Assembly (NCBI RefSeq): GCF_052030685.1 | Contig: NZ_JBQAJM010000009.1 | Location: 19,899-83,898, forward strand | DNA from: Caedibacter sp052030685 | GTDB lineage: Bacteria > Pseudomonadota > Gammaproteobacteria > Francisellales > Francisellaceae | Length of the DNA: 64,000 bases | Direction: 5' to 3' | Part shown: piece by piece, positions 55,588 to 64,000 of the stretch | Numbering within the stretch: the stretch's first letter is position 1 | Layout: the number at the start of each line of letters is the position of its first letter | Notes under the pieces: model-generated | Seen by the model: the letters and a program-made list of their open reading frames with translations, nothing else | Database searches by the model: none | What the model was told of the DNA's origin: nothing | Program-made: the position numbers and the translations under genes

Positions 55588-58500
55588 TTAATTCGTGAGG
55601 TTTACTGTCGGCAATTTTCCAACGACAGGGGTGAGACTATTGTTAAGCGTACCATTACCAAGCTGACCGTTTGTATTTCGACCCCAACAATAGTTATAGC
55701 CCTTACTCAGAATACATGTATGTGAACTTCCCGCAGCCATTGAGCTAATAAGTCCCCCCTCTGGAATATCTCCTTGCACAATCGCAATGGGTTTATTTTC
55801 ATAACTACCCACTTCAACCCCATTGCCAAGAAGACCATCACGATTTAATCCCCAGCAGTAAACTTTATGATCACTTGCAACAGCGCAGCTATGAGCATTG
55901 CCCAATGTCATTGATTCTATATATTCACCTTCAGGCATTGACCCACTTTCTAATTGTTTAGGTATTGACTCTCCTAAAGATGGCAGAACACCAGTGCCCA
56001 ACTGCCCGTTATCATTATTACCCCAGCAATAGGCTTTATTCTGATCACTCAAACCACAGGTATGATAATGCCCAGTATATATATTTTTAAAGATTACACC
56101 TGCTAGATCTACTTTAACTGGCGTATTTGATGTATTTACTGACAATTGAGTTCCCAGTTGCCCATTGTAATTACTGCCCCAACAAAACACTTCTTTTGTA
56201 TCTGTTAATAAACAAGCATGATTATTACCAAGCGAAATGGATTCAATCTCAGCACTTAACGGTATATTGCGTGCATCAACTTTGACCGGCACGTTGCTAT
56301 TTGAGTCTGTACTTCCAGCACCTAACACACCATTTTGATTATCACCCCAACAATAGACATTCTTATCTGTTCCTATGGCACAAGAAAATGAAGCACCTGA
56401 TTTAATGTCTGTCAGTTTCACACCCACCGGAATATCTCCTTGCGCAAGGGCACGAGGCACATTACTTTCTTGGAAGCTGCCATTGCCAAGCTCTCCTTTA
56501 TAATTAGCCCCCCAACAATACGCGTCTCCTAACTGGTTAAGTGCACAGGTATGATAAAATCCAGCAGCAATATTCTGCCACTTATTTCCTGCCGGTGCTT
56601 CTCCCAAAGTAACCGGTTGTGGCTCTAAAGAATACTCATAATTCTCTCCGATACCCAATTGCCCATTGAAATTACGCCCCCAGCAATAAGCATTGTCTTT
56701 ATCATCTAGCGCGCAGACGTGACTATTAAAACTAGAAATTAACGTATATTTTACTGAGGAAACACCTAAATCTAATTGCGACAGATTAAGCGGTAGCATC
56801 GTTTGCGCCTCAGGTGTTATCGTCAAGTGATAATTACCACTCTCCAGCGCTTGGTCAATTTGAACAGAAACTTTACATTCAGTACTTGGTGTAGTCTGTG
56901 AAAGCGTACAGATATTACCTTGAGGAAAGCTAATGAATGGATGATTTGCACTCACACTAAATGACTGATCATCATCTACAGCAACATGCCAGTTCTCAGG
57001 TGGTGTAATTACGATATCAACGATTTCTCCTGAACGGATGACACTACCAATGCTATGACCATTCTGTGCTAGCTGAACACTTGCCTTGCCATACTCAACA
57101 AGCGATACTTGTCCTACATCTAGCACATCAAGTGCCAGATTACTTTCGCCCATTTTAAGGCTTAATTGATAATTTGACTGTGTTAAAGCGCTATCATTGA
57201 CATCTAACCCAATGTAACAATAAGCATCTGTCGCAACAGCAGCTCCATCCATACAACTTGGCATGTTGGTTGGCGTAGTGATGCTAAGACCTGTCACGCC
57301 TTGATCATGACTGAGCATATAATCTGCAGTATTAGTTGATGGAACCCATTGTATGCCTTGTTCATTATTAACTAATTTTAAGTTATATAGTTTATTACCG
57401 GATAATGGTATTGCAATTGCTCCACCTTCTGTTTGGTAAGCAATATCATACACATAATTCACTTTAAAATTCATTTGTAGTGTTGTTGTGCTTGTCACAT
57501 CACCTTCAGCGGGTGTCATGATCAAATCAAAATGATCTCCTGCAGCAACATTGGCATCTGGTGCTGCCATGAATGCTACAGCACATTTCTCACCTGTGAG
57601 CAAAATGGGGAACTCACTGCAATTTGTTAAACCATTTACTGTACCTGACATCACGCGTGTAATACCACTAGGTAAGCTCTCTGTGAAGCTTATGTCATAA
57701 CGGTAATTCGTTGGATTTTTGACCTCGATATACTGTTGATTAGGCTGACCAAACACCATCGTATAAGCGAGCGTTTGCTTATTCTTTTCATCATTAAAGC
57801 CTTCAGTATCAAAATAGGGAATGGTATCCACTTTAATCTTTGGAAAATAGTCATCTAATGCATTGCTGCTTGTAAAACGTATTACCTGACCACCCGTTTC
57901 ATCTTGATGATCATTATGTGTAATCTCATCAAGATGCGCTCTTAACGCAGCACTTAGATCATTCGCTGATTTATCTGTTTTAAGCGGAATATTGACAATA
58001 GCCTCTTGATCTGGAGTAAGTGTTATCATCTGCAACTGGCTTAAATCAACTAAATCATATAGCCATTGCGGTAGCATTTGTATGTTTAAAGCAGATAATA
58101 CTTTACCCGTTGTATTCTTAATAAAGATCTGTATGCCATTTTGATTGATATCAACATAATTCGTTTGTGACTGTAAAAGTTTAATATCAGACAATCCACT
58201 GACATCCTCGCCTGATTGAGTAGGATCAACAATATCAATATTCAGCTCAACAGTTGATTGTGTACCATCCTGCCAGAGCACGACTAATTGCGGCTTAAAA
58301 CTCTCACCATCAATATCCTCTCCAGCAATATCGATTTTGAGTTGACAAGGGTTATCACTACTAACCACATCGCCTTGTTTACAGCTGTTTGGATAGCTCG
58401 TATCTTGTATGGCAGATGCTATGTCAACGAGCTCAAAACCCTTAAATGTTTTTGCTGATGGTGGTGCTATCGTAAAGTAGATTGATAAATCACGCCCTTT

Positions 58501-60042
58501 AACTACGGTTGAAGGCGTTAACGCATTATTACCACTCATCCCATTAGCGCTATAATCTGGTAACAAGAGGGCTGCACTTTGCACATTTGAATGATCCAAA
58601 TGTAATTTAAGTTGTTTCCCTGTTTGATCAGTACTTGGCAGAACAGTGATATAGCATCCTGTATTTTTAGCTACGCTATTTACAGTTAAGCAATCGGGTG
58701 ACTTAATTCCACTGTCTATTATAAACTCTGAAGTGATATCATTCATCGCTTCATCAATTATTTTATAGTCTTGTATATCATGCGATGGAATCCATTCAAT
58801 TAAGCTATTATTTTGTAAATATATTTGATTCTCATGCTGTGCAGTTAACGTACTTTGAAGACCAATAGCAACGTTAGCATTCATATCTAACGAAAAGCTT
58901 ATTGAACTTGGTTCTCGATTACTTTGCTCATTCACCTTAAAGCTTATGTCAAAAATTTGATCGGCAGCATAGGCATTTGAAATAGCTGGATCAACAATAA
59001 TGGTGACAATACAGCTATTATTTTTTTGTAATGGCAAATGGCATTTTGAGTGATCTACTGTAATATATTCACTGCCTTTGATAATATCCGTTGTTAGCTT
59101 TGTCATACTATCTTGACTGACATTAAGTATTGAAATATCCATCGCCATCTTGCCGTCTATTTCACGGAAATTTTGAGCATTTGGTTTTTGAATAACTAAA
59201 TCACTCAAATAAATCGTTGGTTGTAATGGATAGATCTGTGTGGAAAAACGCGCACTTGAGTACTTTAGGCGTACATCATCTTTATTCGCATTAAGATCAT
59301 CTTGCCATGATTTTAGTGCCTTTTGTGCTTCTTTACTATCAACGACCTTAAAACTCATAATGGCTGATTGACCGCTTTTAATCTCTGTCACTGTTGAAAC
59401 GTCAGTGATAAATGGCTTAAGCTCTTTAGGAAACTCAATGACTGGATGATTAATCGCATGTTGAGTGCTATTGCTTAAAGTGATTCTTGTGGTTTCACCC
59501 ACGGCAATTGGTGTCATTGAACTAATCGTAAAACGATCTCTTTGAAAAACCGGATCAGTTGGTGATTTGAAAACAATCTGAATCGGCGCTTGAATACTAC
59601 CAAGATTTGTACTATAGATAACCTTGCCTTGATATTGATCTTCTTGATTAACAGTGCTTACTTTCCACTGATCGACACAGCTCTCTGTCGGTAATAGCCG
59701 TTTTTTTGTTAAACATGCTTGATCAGAGCTTATTTCCTCAAAATCTATTGCATGGCTTGATTGGCTGATACTCACAAATTCTCTTGAATATATTTCTAAC
59801 TGAGTCTTATTATCAGCAGCTTGCAGCAGCATTTGATTGATACCTTTTACTTCAAGAGACATCTCAAGTATTGCTTCTTTATCACTCATGTATGGATGAG
59901 ATACATCTGTCATAAGCTTGGCATTGGCGGCTATTGTTGGTGTATCAGGTGTCACCGATGAACCGCCACCACCACCGCCACCGCAAGCAGTTAGTGAAGC
60001 GATAGATAATAGATACAATAATTTATGCTTTTTGCTAATCAT
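55588..60042 (-). CDS. Giant lipoprotein with Ig-like modules and a C-terminal seven-repeat RCC1 propeller
   Basis: A 1484-residue lipoprotein. The signal peptide ends LTAC with acylated C20, followed by GGGGGGG. Residues 40-1095 hold Ig-like modules with paired Cys. A large block seems duplicated: SLIEWIPSHDIQDYKI with SPDCLTVNSVAKNTGCYI near 420-470, and GIQWVPSTNTADYML with PSCMDGAAVATDAYCYI near 895-945. Residues 1100-1480 carry seven RCC1 repeats, each with HxCxL and CWGxNxxGxLG (CWGRNFNGQLG to CWGRNTNGQLG), enough for one complete seven-bladed propeller. Such secreted propellers usually bind protein or glycan partners. A poly-Gly lipoprotein start suggests surface display. Ligand unknown. 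Confidence 0.82.
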   Translation of the reverse strand: MISKKHKLLYLLSIASLTACGGGGGGGSSVTPDTPTIAANAKLMTDVSHPYMSDKEAILEMSLEVKGINQMLLQAADNKTQLEIYSREFVSISQSSHAIDFEEISSDQACLTKKRLLPTESCVDQWKVSTVNQEDQYQGKVIYSTNLGSIQAPIQIVFKSPTDPVFQRDRFTISSMTPIAVGETTRITLSNSTQHAINHPVIEFPKELKPFITDVSTVTEIKSGQSAIMSFKVVDSKEAQKALKSWQDDLNANKDDVRLKYSSARFSTQIYPLQPTIYLSDLVIQKPNAQNFREIDGKMAMDISILNVSQDSMTKLTTDIIKGSEYITVDHSKCHLPLQKNNSCIVTIIVDPAISNAYAADQIFDISFKVNEQSNREPSSISFSLDMNANVAIGLQSTLTAQHENQIYLQNNSLIEWIPSHDIQDYKIIDEAMNDITSEFIIDSGIKSPDCLTVNSVAKNTGCYITVLPSTDQTGKQLKLHLDHSNVQSAALLLPDYSANGMSGNNALTPSTVVKGRDLSIYFTIAPPSAKTFKGFELVDIASAIQDTSYPNSCKQGDVVSSDNPCQLKIDIAGEDIDGESFKPQLVVLWQDGTQSTVELNIDIVDPTQSGEDVSGLSDIKLLQSQTNYVDINQNGIQIFIKNTTGKVLSALNIQMLPQWLYDLVDLSQLQMITLTPDQEAIVNIPLKTDKSANDLSAALRAHLDEITHNDHQDETGGQVIRFTSSNALDDYFPKIKVDTIPYFDTEGFNDEKNKQTLAYTMVFGQPNQQYIEVKNPTNYRYDISFTESLPSGITRVMSGTVNGLTNCSEFPILLTGEKCAVAFMAAPDANVAAGDHFDLIMTPAEGDVTSTTTLQMNFKVNYVYDIAYQTEGGAIAIPLSGNKLYNLKLVNNEQGIQWVPSTNTADYMLSHDQGVTGLSITTPTNMPSCMDGAAVATDAYCYIGLDVNDSALTQSNYQLSLKMGESNLALDVLDVGQVSLVEYGKASVQLAQNGHSIGSVIRSGEIVDIVITPPENWHVAVDDDQSFSVSANHPFISFPQGNICTLSQTTPSTECKVSVQIDQALESGNYHLTITPEAQTMLPLNLSQLDLGVSSVKYTLISSFNSHVCALDDKDNAYCWGRNFNGQLGIGENYEYSLEPQPVTLGEAPAGNKWQNIAAGFYHTCALNQLGDAYCWGANYKGELGNGSFQESNVPRALAQGDIPVGVKLTDIKSGASFSCAIGTDKNVYCWGDNQNGVLGAGSTDSNSNVPVKVDARNIPLSAEIESISLGNNHACLLTDTKEVFCWGSNYNGQLGTQLSVNTSNTPVKVDLAGVIFKNIYTGHYHTCGLSDQNKAYCWGNNDNGQLGTGVLPSLGESIPKQLESGSMPEGEYIESMTLGNAHSCAVASDHKVYCWGLNRDGLLGNGVEVGSYENKPIAIVQGDIPEGGLISSMAAGSSHTCILSKGYNYCWGRNTNGQLGNGTLNNSLTPVVGKLPTVNLTN

Positions 60043-60085
60043 ATTTTTATTCCTCTGGATCGGGTTAAAATAATTTATTTAGTAC

Positions 60086-60123
60086 GAAATATGATCCAAA
60101 TAAACAATTACGTAAAATCAATT
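60086..60123 (-). promoter_or_regulatory. Conserved 38-base element upstream of the RCC1 lipoprotein gene
   Basis: This is the second copy of the element at 52296-52333 (31 of 38 identical). On the minus strand TTGATT and TGGATC are spaced by 17 bases, so it may be the promoter of the lipoprotein gene. The rest of the gap to the CorB gene on the other strand (60124-60288) shows nothing I recognise. Confidence 0.5.
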
Positions 60124-60288
60124 ATTTAAATAGCAATATTATATTTTTCGATTTTTGGCTTAGTCTTAAGATATGCCCTTAACAATATTCCTGTTCACCT
60201 TGGCAACAAAAAACAATAAAAATAATGCGCCTCGGACAGCTGATTGCTATGATAGCTATGAGATAAATTTAACACCTACTAACTTATA

Positions 60289-61539
60289 ATGGATCTTAGC
60301 TTTACACTTATTCTTTTGGCGATTTTAATTTTATGCTCTGCCTTTTTCTCAGGCTCAGAAACTGCAATGATGTCGTTAAATAAATACAAATTGCGTCACA
60401 TGGCAAAACGTAAAAACAAAGCAGCTAAGCGCAGTTTAAATCTTATTAAGCGCCCTGATCGCTTATTAGGCATGATTCTTGTTGGGAATACCTTTGCTAA
60501 TATCATTGCCTCAGCCATTTTAACTAGCTATGCCGAGCAACATTTTGGTCACATTGGTATGATTATCTCAACGGTTATATTAACCATTGTTATCTTGTTA
60601 TTTGCCGAAATCATCCCTAAGACATTGGCAGCCCTCTTCCCTCAACAACTAGCGTTTCCTGCATCTTTTTTATTGCTCATTTTGTTGATTTTGTTTTATC
60701 CACTGGTGTGGCTATTAAATGGTTTTGCTAATCTTTTATTTCGCTTAGCTGGACTCAAAATAAAGCACAAAGAAACCGCTGAACCATTAAGCAGTGATGA
60801 GATTCATTCGGTAGTACACGACTCCAAAAGCAAACTAGGTCCCAGAAACAAAAATATGCTCTTAGGCGTATTAGAGCTTGATCAGATCAAAGTATCTGAT
60901 GTGATGATCCCACACCACAAAGTTGAATATCTCAACTTAAGCCTTGATATTGAGAAAATCATTCATCAAATCATTCATGCTAAGCACTCTATTTTGATTG
61001 CCTGCTATGAAAACATTGAGAACATAGCTGGCATCATTCTTACACGTGAGGCATTAAAGTTTATTGCCACCGATGATACCCCTACCTATGAAGAAGTTTT
61101 GGCACTTCTCAAAGAACCTTATTATATTCCTGATCATATTTCTATTAAACTTCAGTTAATTAATTTCCAACAAAAAGGCATGCGTTTTGCCACTGTGGTG
61201 AATGAATATGGTGAGATTGAGGGCATTATTACCGTTGAAGATATTATTGAAGAAATCGTTGGCGAATTTGCCGATACATATAATCTTGAAACGCATATCA
61301 AAACCGGCAAAGACAACACTTATAGCACCACCGGAGATACTACTATCCGTGAGATTAATCGCCATTTACACTTACATTTACCAACCCAAGGCGCTAAAAC
61401 CATCTCTGGATTTATTATAGATGAATTACGTGAAATCCCGATTGGCAATTGCTGCCTTAAAATCAATGGGTTTATTATTGAGGTGAAGAAAGTTGAAAAC
61501 AATATGATTAAGCTTGTCAAAATTCATCAAATTAACTAG
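60289..61539 (+). CDS. CorB/HlyC-CorC family transporter (CNNM and CBS domains)
   Basis: A 416-residue protein with an N-terminal CNNM/DUF21 membrane domain (residues 1-180; FSGSETAMMSLNKYKLRHMAKR, RLLGMILVGNTFANI, EIIPKTLAALFP). A CBS pair follows (about 195-325; VSDVMIPHHKVEYL, VEDIIEEIVGEFADTYN), then a CorC_HlyC domain. It corresponds to E. coli CorB (YfjD) and Mg2+-exporting bacterial CNNM proteins. The length is normal. Mg2+ or Co2+ transport is a family-based assignment. It converges on the PACE gene. Confidence 0.9.
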   Translation: MDLSFTLILLAILILCSAFFSGSETAMMSLNKYKLRHMAKRKNKAAKRSLNLIKRPDRLLGMILVGNTFANIIASAILTSYAEQHFGHIGMIISTVILTIVILLFAEIIPKTLAALFPQQLAFPASFLLLILLILFYPLVWLLNGFANLLFRLAGLKIKHKETAEPLSSDEIHSVVHDSKSKLGPRNKNMLLGVLELDQIKVSDVMIPHHKVEYLNLSLDIEKIIHQIIHAKHSILIACYENIENIAGIILTREALKFIATDDTPTYEEVLALLKEPYYIPDHISIKLQLINFQQKGMRFATVVNEYGEIEGIITVEDIIEEIVGEFADTYNLETHIKTGKDNTYSTTGDTTIREINRHLHLHLPTQGAKTISGFIIDELREIPIGNCCLKINGFIIEVKKVENNMIKLVKIHQIN

Positions 61540-61547
61540 CGACATTT

Positions 61548-61994
61548 TTAGGCGATTGCTCTACGCGATAATTGCAGATATATACAATCAAATAACCAGT
61601 TATAGACAAAAGCATAGACCAAGAAAAATACGACAAAACCAATATCAACAATAAATGCTTGCCATAATGTCATATCAAGCCAATAAGCAACCAGTGGAAT
61701 GGTGACGACGAGAAGCCCTAACTCAAATACTAATGCGTGTATTGTCCGTGTAATGACACTTCGCTTAAAACGGTCTTTGCCAAGCTTTGCCTCATAATGA
61801 TCAAACGCCCAATTGTAGATAAAATTCCACAGCATTGCCATCAATGAAATAATTACACCTAACACACCCACTTCAACAATGCTCTTATTTAATACCAATG
61901 CTGCTACAGGAGCAAAAATAATAATCGCAAATGATTCAAAACCAATCATATGAATAATGCGTGTTGTCAAACTAAATCCATTACTCTGCTGCAT
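61548..61994 (-). CDS. PACE-family multidrug/biocide efflux protein
   Basis: A 148-residue protein with four helices in two bacterial-transmembrane-pair repeats, as in AceI. Repeat one has RIIHMIGFE (R12, H15, E20) and WNFIYNWAFDHYE. Repeat two has RTIHALVFE (R83, H86, E91) and YAFVYNWLFD. E20 is equivalent to the proton-coupling glutamate of AceI. Family members export chlorhexidine, proflavine or polyamines; the natural substrate here is unknown. Confidence 0.9.
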   Translation of the reverse strand: MQQSNGFSLTTRIIHMIGFESFAIIIFAPVAALVLNKSIVEVGVLGVIISLMAMLWNFIYNWAFDHYEAKLGKDRFKRSVITRTIHALVFELGLLVVTIPLVAYWLDMTLWQAFIVDIGFVVFFLVYAFVYNWLFDCIYLQLSRRAIA

Positions 61995-62205
61995 AACAAA
62001 CTCTCTTTGTTTTAATTACTGTTGAAATTGATCATTAGTTTAGTTAAATCTCTGTCATTTTAAAACACGCACTGAATACGTACTTTGCCATATTGTTATC
62101 GTCAAATTCGCACATAAGAAAAAGTTATTACCCATTGTTTAAGTCATGAGTTATTACTACGCTAAAAAGCAGATCAAATCATACCTCAGTTAACAGGGAG
62201 TTGCC

Positions 62206-63006
62206 ATGTTCAAAGCCATCATTTGCTATAGCAGTTTGCTCATAACAAGCCTTATATATGCTGGTGAAACAGTTCCAACAATCAACACGCATGACAAATC
62301 AAATAGTACATATGCCTCTTTATTTCCCATACAAAAGGCTTCACTATCGAGTCCGATGACAGGTGTTATTCAGAAAATCAACTTTCACCCAGGAGATCAA
62401 TTCAAACAAGGTGATGTACTTGTACAGTTTGATTGTGAAGAAGTTGATTTAAAAAGCAAACGTGCTCAAGCCGAGCTTGATGCAGCTCGAGCACAACTAG
62501 ATAGTACAACTGAGCTTATGCGCTTAAACTCAGCAAGCAAAATTGAGCTTGCTAAAGCAAAAAGCCAGTTTGAAATTGCCAAGGCAGATCTTAACATCAT
62601 GAAATTTCAACAAAAACAATGTCAGGTTTTAGCACCCTATCACGGCGAAGTTGTCCATCAATCAGCTCAAGAAAATGAAACCGTTAAAACTGATGATCCC
62701 TTAATTGATATCATCGATAATCGTGAGCTTGAGATTAAAATGTATATCCCATCAACCTGGCTGCAACATGTCAACGTGCATACGCCTTTTACCTTACATT
62801 TAGATGAACTCCCTAACAAATATTTTCAAGCCACAGTAACAAAGATCGTTGGTCAAATTGACCCAGCAAGCCAGTCCATATTAATCTATGGTAAGCTCAT
62901 GCCTGTAGACGCAACTAACAAGCTCAAGCCACAAATGCTTTTCTCTGGCATGAGTGGTATTGCCTATTTTACGACAAACACACAAGCAATGATGAGTAAG
63001 GAGTAG
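62206..63006 (+). CDS. Efflux RND/HlyD-type periplasmic adaptor
   Basis: A 266-residue membrane-fusion protein. It has a signal peptide (about 1-20), a first lipoyl half (SPMTGVIQKINFHPGDQFKQGDVLVQFD), a helical hairpin (about 88-140, rich in Ala/Lys/Glu), a second lipoyl half (VLAPYHGEVVHQSAQENETV) and a beta-barrel part to the end. It is shorter than usual RND adaptors and lacks a long membrane-proximal domain. The next gene, five bases on, is another adaptor, so both belong to one export system whose pump or protease partner would lie beyond the window. Confidence 0.85.
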   Translation: MFKAIICYSSLLITSLIYAGETVPTINTHDKSNSTYASLFPIQKASLSSPMTGVIQKINFHPGDQFKQGDVLVQFDCEEVDLKSKRAQAELDAARAQLDSTTELMRLNSASKIELAKAKSQFEIAKADLNIMKFQQKQCQVLAPYHGEVVHQSAQENETVKTDDPLIDIIDNRELEIKMYIPSTWLQHVNVHTPFTLHLDELPNKYFQATVTKIVGQIDPASQSILIYGKLMPVDATNKLKPQMLFSGMSGIAYFTTNTQAMMSKE

Positions 63007-63011
63007 GCAAC

Positions 63012-63944
63012 ATGAAAGATACTTTAGCTAACTTACTTTCCTTGCAACAAGAGTTAAGAGAAATTAACAAGCTCAATGAACTTGCATTTTTCATCGCCCA
63101 CCAAAGTAAGGTTGTGATTGATTATCAACGCGCATTGGTATGGAGCTCTTGGCAAAATAAACATATTCAAATCAAGAGTGTGTCTGGCATTACTCGTTTG
63201 AACAAAACAAGCCCTTATCAAATATCAGCCATTCAGTTTATTGACAAACTCATTACTTATTATGCACAAAATTCTGATATACAAACTATTGATAGTGAGA
63301 CGTCAGTTGAAGCAGTAAATAAAATATGGTTAGAACCCTTGTCCAAATATGCAACCTTTTATTTTTTTCGTAATAGTCACAAAGAAATTATTGGCGGTGT
63401 GCTGCTATTAAACAATGCATTACCTGAGGAAAATGAGTTTAAACAATTTGATTGGATCGCACACTCATACAAACAAGCATGGCTTCATTTAAGCAAACCT
63501 CGCACTATCTTAGGTCGTTTTGCTTATTACTTTAAAAGTCGTAAGCGTCGTATTATTTGGATGATAGTGATAGCTGCATTTCTGGCAATGTTTATACGCG
63601 TACCCCAAAGTGTATTAGCACCCGCTACCATTATTGCCAAGGATCCTACGATTATTACTGTACCGATGGAAGGCGTGATTGAAACCGTTTTTGTAAAGCC
63701 TGAGCAACATGTTACGCAAGGTGAGGTTTTATTTGATATGGATAAACGAGATCTTATTAATGCCAATGAATTGGCACGAAAAGAGCTTGCCACAGCTACA
63801 GCTAAATATAAAACAGCAGTTCAAAGCAGTTATCAGGACATTGAAAAGCGCGCTGAAATTCAAGTTTTGCAAGCGCTCATGCAAGAAAAGAAACTTGAGG
63901 TTGACTACACTGCACATCTGATAACTGAAGTTACGCACTTTTAA
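63012..63944 (+). pseudogene. HlyD-family adaptor with GAF-like N-terminus, truncated
   Basis: Residues 1-165 resemble a GAF-like cytoplasmic domain. A single membrane helix (about 180-200, RIIWMIVIAAFLAMFI) follows, then a first lipoyl half (VPMEGVIETVFVKPEQHVTQGEVLFDMD) and the first arm of a coiled coil. The frame stops at VDYTAHLITEVTHF, so the returning helix, second lipoyl half and beta-barrel needed for an adaptor are missing. The break falls on the sequence shared with 701-722. Full-length relatives (about 450-650 residues) occur next to a smaller adaptor and a membrane peptidase-like protein. Likely disrupted by insertion. Confidence 0.7.
63921..63942. mobile_element. Probable end of an insertion element interrupting the HlyD gene
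   Basis: ATAACTGAAGTTACGCACTTTT begins where similarity to HlyD proteins stops. Its bases 63926-63942 are the exact reverse complement of 701-717 (with ATAA versus TTAT outside). The remaining 58 bases of the window show no recognisable gene. An insertion sequence that starts here and continues past 64000 would explain the truncation. No transposase is visible, so the type is unknown. Confidence 0.45.
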
Positions 63945-64000
63945 ATTTCTCACATTCATGTTTCATTTTTAAATACATTTGATAACTTGCTTGATTCGCC

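Noticed and set aside
1..64000. tRNA, rRNA or riboswitch genes
   Set aside because: I read the intergenic regions and recognised no tRNA cloverleaf, rRNA or known riboswitch consensus; a covariance-model scan would be needed to exclude them fully.

Overview
The window is AT-rich, densely coded chromosomal DNA from a gammaproteobacterium. Gene content (feoB, dabBA, a seven-gene mrp operon, a suf cluster, divergent bioA/bioBFCD, guaA, recF, dgt, CorB and PACE transporters, CS1-type fimbrial usher, poly-glycine lipoproteins) and base composition suggest a relative of Francisella, Legionella or Fastidiosibacteraceae. I infer this from content alone; no rRNA or marker-gene comparison was possible. 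I recognised no rRNA, tRNA, CRISPR array, prophage or complete insertion sequence.

Region 1-17 kb is an ion and inorganic-carbon block. It holds the end of feoB, a CbbR-like LysR regulator divergent from a dabB-dabA bicarbonate/CO2 uptake operon, and a complete mrpABCDEFG Na+/H+ antiporter operon converging on it. Next come a Ca2+/cation antiporter, a tandem universal stress protein, a CPA2 antiporter, a CDF metal exporter and a PQ-loop membrane protein. Region 17-22.5 kb is housekeeping: cbpA-cbpM, a MoeB/ThiF-rhodanese protein, recF and dgt.

Region 22.6-26.8 kb is a compact CS1/alpha-type chaperone-usher operon: pilin, one-domain chaperone, second pilin, TcfC-like usher. I see no obvious tip adhesin. 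It converges on an orphan, degenerate BioC-like protein, followed by a ClC antiporter and a YciI-like protein. Region 29.3-33.4 kb is sufR-sufB-sufC-sufD. Region 33.4-37 kb has dispersed repeats, an MFS transporter, a gene remnant and a LysP-like permease.

Region 37-43 kb is the biotin locus: bioB-bioF-(bioH-like)-bioC-bioD divergent from bioA. The two promoters share a candidate BirA operator, and a block of palindromic tandem repeats lies between bioC and bioD. Then follow trpBA, a FUSC-type membrane protein split over two genes, an RpiR/HexR regulator and guaA.

Region 50-60 kb has two tandem paralogous LysR regulators and two very large lipoprotein genes. One lipoprotein ends in seven RCC1 repeats. 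A frameshifted one-blade RCC1 remnant sits beside them and keeps a copy of the same upstream element. Region 60-64 kb has a CorB-type transporter, a PACE efflux protein and two membrane-fusion (HlyD/RND adaptor) proteins. The second adaptor is cut short at a sequence also found behind feoB, which looks like a mobile-element end.
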